45,653 bases of DNA from an uncultured Paraprevotella sp. GTDB taxonomy: Bacteria > Bacteroidota > Bacteroidia > Bacteroidales > Bacteroidaceae. Both the position numbers and the translations under genes were made by a program. The notes beneath the pieces were generated by a model. That model worked only from the letters and a program-made list of their open reading frames with translations. It was not told the origin of the DNA and did not search any database. Of the stretch, positions 42,375-45,653 are shown in pieces (within the stretch, counting starts at the first letter, position 1; each line of letters begins with the position of its first letter). The stretch is from assembly GCA_944319925.1 (NCBI GenBank), contig CALUFQ010000021.1:1-45653 (forward strand). Direction: 5' to 3'.

Positions 42375-43893
42375 AACAGCTTCACTGTATGGCATTCGTA
42401 GCAATGGCGGTTTCCATGGTGACGTATTTACGTCTCCAATGGTAGTTCGTTATATGCTTGACATAGTGGGCTACAATGTCAATTCGGACTTGCGTAATAT
42501 CCGCATTCTTGAACCCTCATGCGGAGAAGGAGAGTTCGTTATTGAAATTGCCCATAGGCTTTTGCACTCGGCAGCATTATATCATTTTGATGCAAATGAG
42601 GCCTTTCAAAGAAATGTCCGTGCATACGACATAGACGAAAGAAAAATCGAACATTGCCGCAAACGCCTTACAGACATAGGCATTTCCCCATCCGGGAAGA
42701 ATTTACAAGTGGCTAATTTTCTTAAATGTAAGGCAGAAAAAACAGATATAGTTGTAGGTAATCCTCCATACATTCGTTATGAAAACATACCTAAAGATAT
42801 GCGTGACTTTTGCCGTTGCAACTATTCCACGTTTCACTACCGCTGCGATTTATATGTGCCTTTTTTTGAAAAAACACTTTCTTTACTTTCCGAAAGTGGA
42901 TGCCATTGCTTTATTTGCTCAAATCGGTGGCTTAAAAATGAATATGGAAAAAAATTGCGACATCTTATAGCAAAAAAATATGCACTAAAAATGATTATAG
43001 ACCTTGAACAGTCTGATGCCTTTCAAGAGGAAGTGCTTGCATATCCTTCAATAACTGTCATTAAGGCCGATAAGCCGTCTAATAAGATTAGTTATGGCGA
43101 AGTCCGTAAAGTTGATGAGCTGCCGAATTTGCAAATTTCTAAACGTGATATACCCACAGATGATGATTGGACAAACATTTTTTCTTCAATCTCAACAAAC
43201 GACACATTTAAGACTATCGAACAGCAAGGTTTTAAGATAGGAATAGGAGCTGCAACGGGTGCCGATGCCGTTTTTGTGTCATGCGATTTGCCTGAGAAAG
43301 TTGAAACAGAGTTGATTTTGCCAAGTATCAATGCACGTGACCTCCGTGGAAATCAATTTAATTGGCATGGTGAATATCTATTAAATCCTTATAATTCAGA
43401 TGGTACGCTTGTGGATTTAGTAAACTACCCTCTTGCCAATGCCTACCTCGAACAGCATAGGGAACGGCTTTCCGCTAGGCATATTGCACGTAAATCGCCT
43501 GCTAAATGGTATAAAACGATAGACCGTATTAGTCCAAATTTGTTGACGCAACCTAAAATATTGTTGCCTGATATGTCTGGCAATACATTTGTTTTTGTAG
43601 ATGATGGCTTATTTTATCCATTGCATAACATTTATTACATTACAGGGCGTTCATCTGTCCAATTACGTTTGTTGGCAGCATTTCTGATGTCCGATTTTGT
43701 CCGTTGCCAGCTTTCGGCTGTCACAAACACAATGAATGGTGGATTTTCACGTTGGCAGAGTCAACACCTGCGAAAACTCCGTATTCCAGACCTTAATGCT
43801 ATATCGGAAAAAGATATTCAGCAAATCCTTGCTTTTTACGAATGTAGAGAAATATCTTCGATAAACAATAAAATAAATGAATTATACGGATAA
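42361..43893 (+). CDS. N6-adenine DNA methyltransferase of the restriction-modification system
   Basis: The start at 42361 (MNLSKTASLYGIRSNGGFHGDVFTSPMVV) is chosen because family similarity begins there; the open frame extends 85 codons further upstream, inside the endonuclease gene. Motif I is ILEPSCGEGEFV (E51 to G57, S-adenosylmethionine binding) and motif IV is VVGNPPYIRYENI (N134-P-P-Y), marking an adenine-N6 enzyme. The C-terminal half (about residues 250-510) should recognise the target. It protects the host from the linked nuclease, probably by methylating the A of CTCGAG. The 510-residue length fits M.PaeR7I-type enzymes. Confidence 0.9.
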   Translation: MNLSKTASLYGIRSNGGFHGDVFTSPMVVRYMLDIVGYNVNSDLRNIRILEPSCGEGEFVIEIAHRLLHSAALYHFDANEAFQRNVRAYDIDERKIEHCRKRLTDIGISPSGKNLQVANFLKCKAEKTDIVVGNPPYIRYENIPKDMRDFCRCNYSTFHYRCDLYVPFFEKTLSLLSESGCHCFICSNRWLKNEYGKKLRHLIAKKYALKMIIDLEQSDAFQEEVLAYPSITVIKADKPSNKISYGEVRKVDELPNLQISKRDIPTDDDWTNIFSSISTNDTFKTIEQQGFKIGIGAATGADAVFVSCDLPEKVETELILPSINARDLRGNQFNWHGEYLLNPYNSDGTLVDLVNYPLANAYLEQHRERLSARHIARKSPAKWYKTIDRISPNLLTQPKILLPDMSGNTFVFVDDGLFYPLHNIYYITGRSSVQLRLLAAFLMSDFVRCQLSAVTNTMNGGFSRWQSQHLRKLRIPDLNAISEKDIQQILAFYECREISSINNKINELYG

Positions 43894-43932
43894 ACTAATT
43901 TCTATTAAATAATAGTTCAATTATAAGGCACT

Positions 43933-44556
43933 ATGCAAAGCGAAAATATTTTTGATATATGGAGATTTTTAGGTAAAGGAACTCCTTTTATTGTTAGACG
44001 GAATGGATGGTTTCACCTGTCTTACAAGGTAACAAAAGTAATTCCTAAAGGAAAATATGGCGAGGCTTTTGGCTATAGATTAACAGACGGGAAATTTGAA
44101 GTTGCTACTCCCCAAGAAGAACCTATTGGTTGTTGTGGGTGTGGAAATTGGGAGTTAATAGAGAATCTTATAGAAGAAGTTGATGCCTTGCAATGGAATT
44201 GCCTTGATGTTAATAATAATTTAACTTTTGGCAAATATAAGGGAATGAACGTGGAAGATATAAAAAACAAGGATGAGGACTACTTCAAATGGGCATGGGC
44301 TAATGTTGGAGGTCTTAGTGAACTTCTTTTTGTTAGGAAATACGATGTTTCTTTGCAAGATTTGCTTAAAACAAAGAAGCAGATTAAAGAAGCCTTGACT
44401 TTCACTTCGGACGATTGGATAAAGTCTCCAGTAAAGAACAACTATGATTTTTTCTTAGACCAATATAAATACGCTTGCTGCGCTAAGCAAAAGGACATTG
44501 CAACTGCGGTTAAAGAGATTGAAGATTATTACGAACAAAGTAAAACTGTAATATAA
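43933..44556 (+). CDS. Unknown 207-residue protein with an ExoX-C-terminus-like motif
   Basis: The sequence is soluble, without a signal peptide. The N-terminal part (FIVRRNGWFHLSYKVTKVIPKGKYGEAFGYRL) is strand-rich. A Cys cluster follows (IGCCGCGNW). Around residues 97-124, LTFGKYKGMNVEDIKNKDEDYFKWAWANV resembles the short FGKxKG...DxxYxxW motif found at the end of ExoX-type exonucleases and in some small phage-related proteins. No exonuclease catalytic residues are present. It stands 39 bases behind the methyltransferase and shares the low GC of the island, so it may be cargo of the same element. Confidence 0.65.
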   Translation: MQSENIFDIWRFLGKGTPFIVRRNGWFHLSYKVTKVIPKGKYGEAFGYRLTDGKFEVATPQEEPIGCCGCGNWELIENLIEEVDALQWNCLDVNNNLTFGKYKGMNVEDIKNKDEDYFKWAWANVGGLSELLFVRKYDVSLQDLLKTKKQIKEALTFTSDDWIKSPVKNNYDFFLDQYKYACCAKQKDIATAVKEIEDYYEQSKTVI

Positions 44557-44562
44557 AGGCTT

Positions 44563-44979
44563 ATGAAACGTATATTGAGTAAATGGTTGTTGACATTTTG
44601 TTTAATCATGCTCGCAGGGCATGTCTATGCTCAACAAAGATACTATTGCGAAGTCAAAGGCATAGAGAAAAGTTTTACTTCTGGACTAAAAATCATTTTT
44701 GATTTTGGAACGGAAGCTTCTTACAATATGTGGGGAGATTTAAGTAGCAAACTTAAATTTGTAGATGAAAAAGGTAAAGAAATCGATTTCAACAGTATGG
44801 TAGATGCGGCTAATTATATGGTGCAAAGAGGCTGGGTCTTTCAGCAAGCCTATTCTTCGTTATATGGAGGAAGCCCCATTATTCATTGGATTTTCTTTAA
44901 GGATGCGGAAACAATGGAAAAAGCAAAAGAGGGCATTTTAACGAAGGAAGAATATCAAAAGAAGAAAAATAATAAGTAA
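44563..44979 (+). CDS. Unknown secreted protein, 138 residues
   Basis: A signal peptide is clear (MKRILSKWLLTFCLIMLAGHVYA, cut before QQRYYC). The mature part of about 115 residues is mixed, with a charged Lys-rich end (KEGILTKEEYQKKKNNK). I recognise no domain. It starts 6 bases after the previous gene, so they are probably cotranscribed. In these island genes a secreted product is unexpected next to a cytoplasmic restriction system. Confidence 0.65.
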   Translation: MKRILSKWLLTFCLIMLAGHVYAQQRYYCEVKGIEKSFTSGLKIIFDFGTEASYNMWGDLSSKLKFVDEKGKEIDFNSMVDAANYMVQRGWVFQQAYSSLYGGSPIIHWIFFKDAETMEKAKEGILTKEEYQKKKNNK

Positions 44980-44997
44980 TTTTTTAGCGATACAATT

Positions 44998-45396
44998 ATG
45001 AGCACACGTACAAAATCCATTTTAATTTATGTAGGTGGTATTGTAACAGGTATCATCCTTACATTCGCATTCTTTTTCTTTGTAGCATTAGGGAACGCTA
45101 ATGGAACTCCATCTGATGAAAATGTTGTTCTGTTTGAAAAGCCACAACAGGAAATTAATGTGAAATCATTTGAGGTTATGCAAGTGCTTCCTGATGGAAG
45201 TGCCTTGGCAACGGTAGAGGACATTTCCAACATTGGAATGGTCGTTTTATTCCTCACAGATGAGGGAGTTTCCTATTATGACGACCAAAAAATTAATGTG
45301 CCAACGGGTAAGCGCGTGATGCAAATAGGCACATACAAATATATGACGCGCAGTGAAATGGAAAAGACTGTTCCTATAGTCCAAATTATGGAATAG
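44998..45396 (+). CDS. Unknown single-pass membrane protein, 132 residues
   Basis: One membrane segment (SILIYVGGIVTGIILTFAFFFFVALGN, about residues 7-33) is followed by a soluble domain of about 95 residues, largely strand-forming (INVKSFEVMQVLPDGSALATVEDISNIGMVVLFLTDEGVSYYDDQKINVPTGKRVMQIGTYKYMT). The Cys-free soluble part resembles a small beta-barrel but I cannot name it. It starts 18 bases after the secreted protein and ends the co-directional run. Confidence 0.65.
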   Translation: MSTRTKSILIYVGGIVTGIILTFAFFFFVALGNANGTPSDENVVLFEKPQQEINVKSFEVMQVLPDGSALATVEDISNIGMVVLFLTDEGVSYYDDQKINVPTGKRVMQIGTYKYMTRSEMEKTVPIVQIME

Positions 45397-45400
45397 TTAA

Positions 45401-45556
45401 TTATCGCAGGACAACTCCATTTTTCTGTATTGAGTTGATTTTCCAATCATATTTCCCCTCTGCCACATCGCCAACCTCCTTGAGTGTATGGCGATGTTTT
45501 ATTTCATCAAATGGCTGTCGGCTCTCCGCATAGTCACAGAGCCATGCGCCGACCAT
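45401..45556 (-). CDS. Possible minus-strand small gene or gene remnant
   Basis: A 51-codon frame (MVGAWLCDYAESRQPFDEIKHRHTLKEVGDVAEGKYDWKINSIQKNGVVLR) ends 4 bases beyond the previous gene's stop. The amino acid mix looks protein-like, and the open frame continues upstream of the ATG for about 20 codons to a TAG without another start. It may be the C-terminal end of a broken gene, or a short gene with a start elsewhere. Another short frame runs in from the window's right edge on the same strand and stops near 45603. Family not recognised. Confidence 0.35.
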   Translation of the reverse strand: MVGAWLCDYAESRQPFDEIKHRHTLKEVGDVAEGKYDWKINSIQKNGVVLR

Positions 45557-45653
45557 ATTCTGCTGTTCGGTGGTTTCGTAAGCATTCGATAAACTACAGT
45601 CATTAAATATCTATATAATGATAGCGACTGTTACTATTGGATTCATAGTGACA

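Overview
The window reads as chromosomal DNA from a member of the Bacteroidota, most likely order Bacteroidales. The F-type ATP synthase operon begins with atpD-atpC and carries an AtpB with an extra N-terminal domain. Proteins typical of this group are present: DUF4251, a TIGR03905-type TSCPD protein, a C_GCAxxG_C_C protein and a 66-residue winged-helix protein. Many genes are preceded by the Bacteroidota -7 element TAnnTTTG. I cannot fix the genus from sequence alone.

Layout. (1) 1-3423: a redox cluster (truncated aldo/keto reductase, a second aldo/keto reductase, an F420-oxidoreductase-type Rossmann protein) ending in a decayed flavodoxin-like gene that is cut off by an IS982-like insertion sequence. 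(2) 3735-10497, minus strand: the complete F1Fo ATP synthase operon atpDCBEFHAG, with a LysR regulator divergent from it. (3) 11733-11990: a MITE-like element bounded by perfect 20-bp inverted repeats. (4) 12019-16247, minus strand: a DUF3089 lipoprotein, a secreted Pro/Arg-rich protein, ispE and an Rpn-family nuclease. (5) 16493-21888, plus strand: dnaB, pheT, a tiny membrane protein, a YebC-family regulator and a TSCPD protein. (6) 22012-28171: a small lipoprotein, a C_GCAxxG_C_C protein, a winged-helix protein, gdhA and a 984-residue protein joining receiver-like domains to a PEP-synthase-type ATP-grasp. (7) 28237-34409, minus strand: a retropepsin-like protein, an MFS transporter, an N-acetylmuramoyl-L-alanine amidase and a 931-residue coiled-coil protein with a Rad50/SbcC-type zinc hook but no ATPase head. 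(8) 34550-37184, plus strand: hisS, a DUF4251 protein and a hexapeptide acetyltransferase. (9) 37334-40938, minus strand: pstSCAB phosphate uptake, without phoU. (10) 41394-45653: an AT-rich accessory island with a type II restriction-modification system of PaeR7I/XhoI type (HTH controller, endonuclease, N6-adenine methyltransferase), three unknown co-directional genes and a minus-strand ORF or remnant.

Most of the window is housekeeping (energy, replication, translation, isoprenoids, nitrogen and phosphate assimilation). The points most worth following are the headless SbcC-like protein, the receiver/ATP-grasp fusion that lacks the phospho-histidine and PEP domains of PEP synthase, the restriction-modification island with its palindromic operator and unknown cargo genes, and the apparent scarcity of CTCGAG in the window. 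I found no tRNA, rRNA or CRISPR array.
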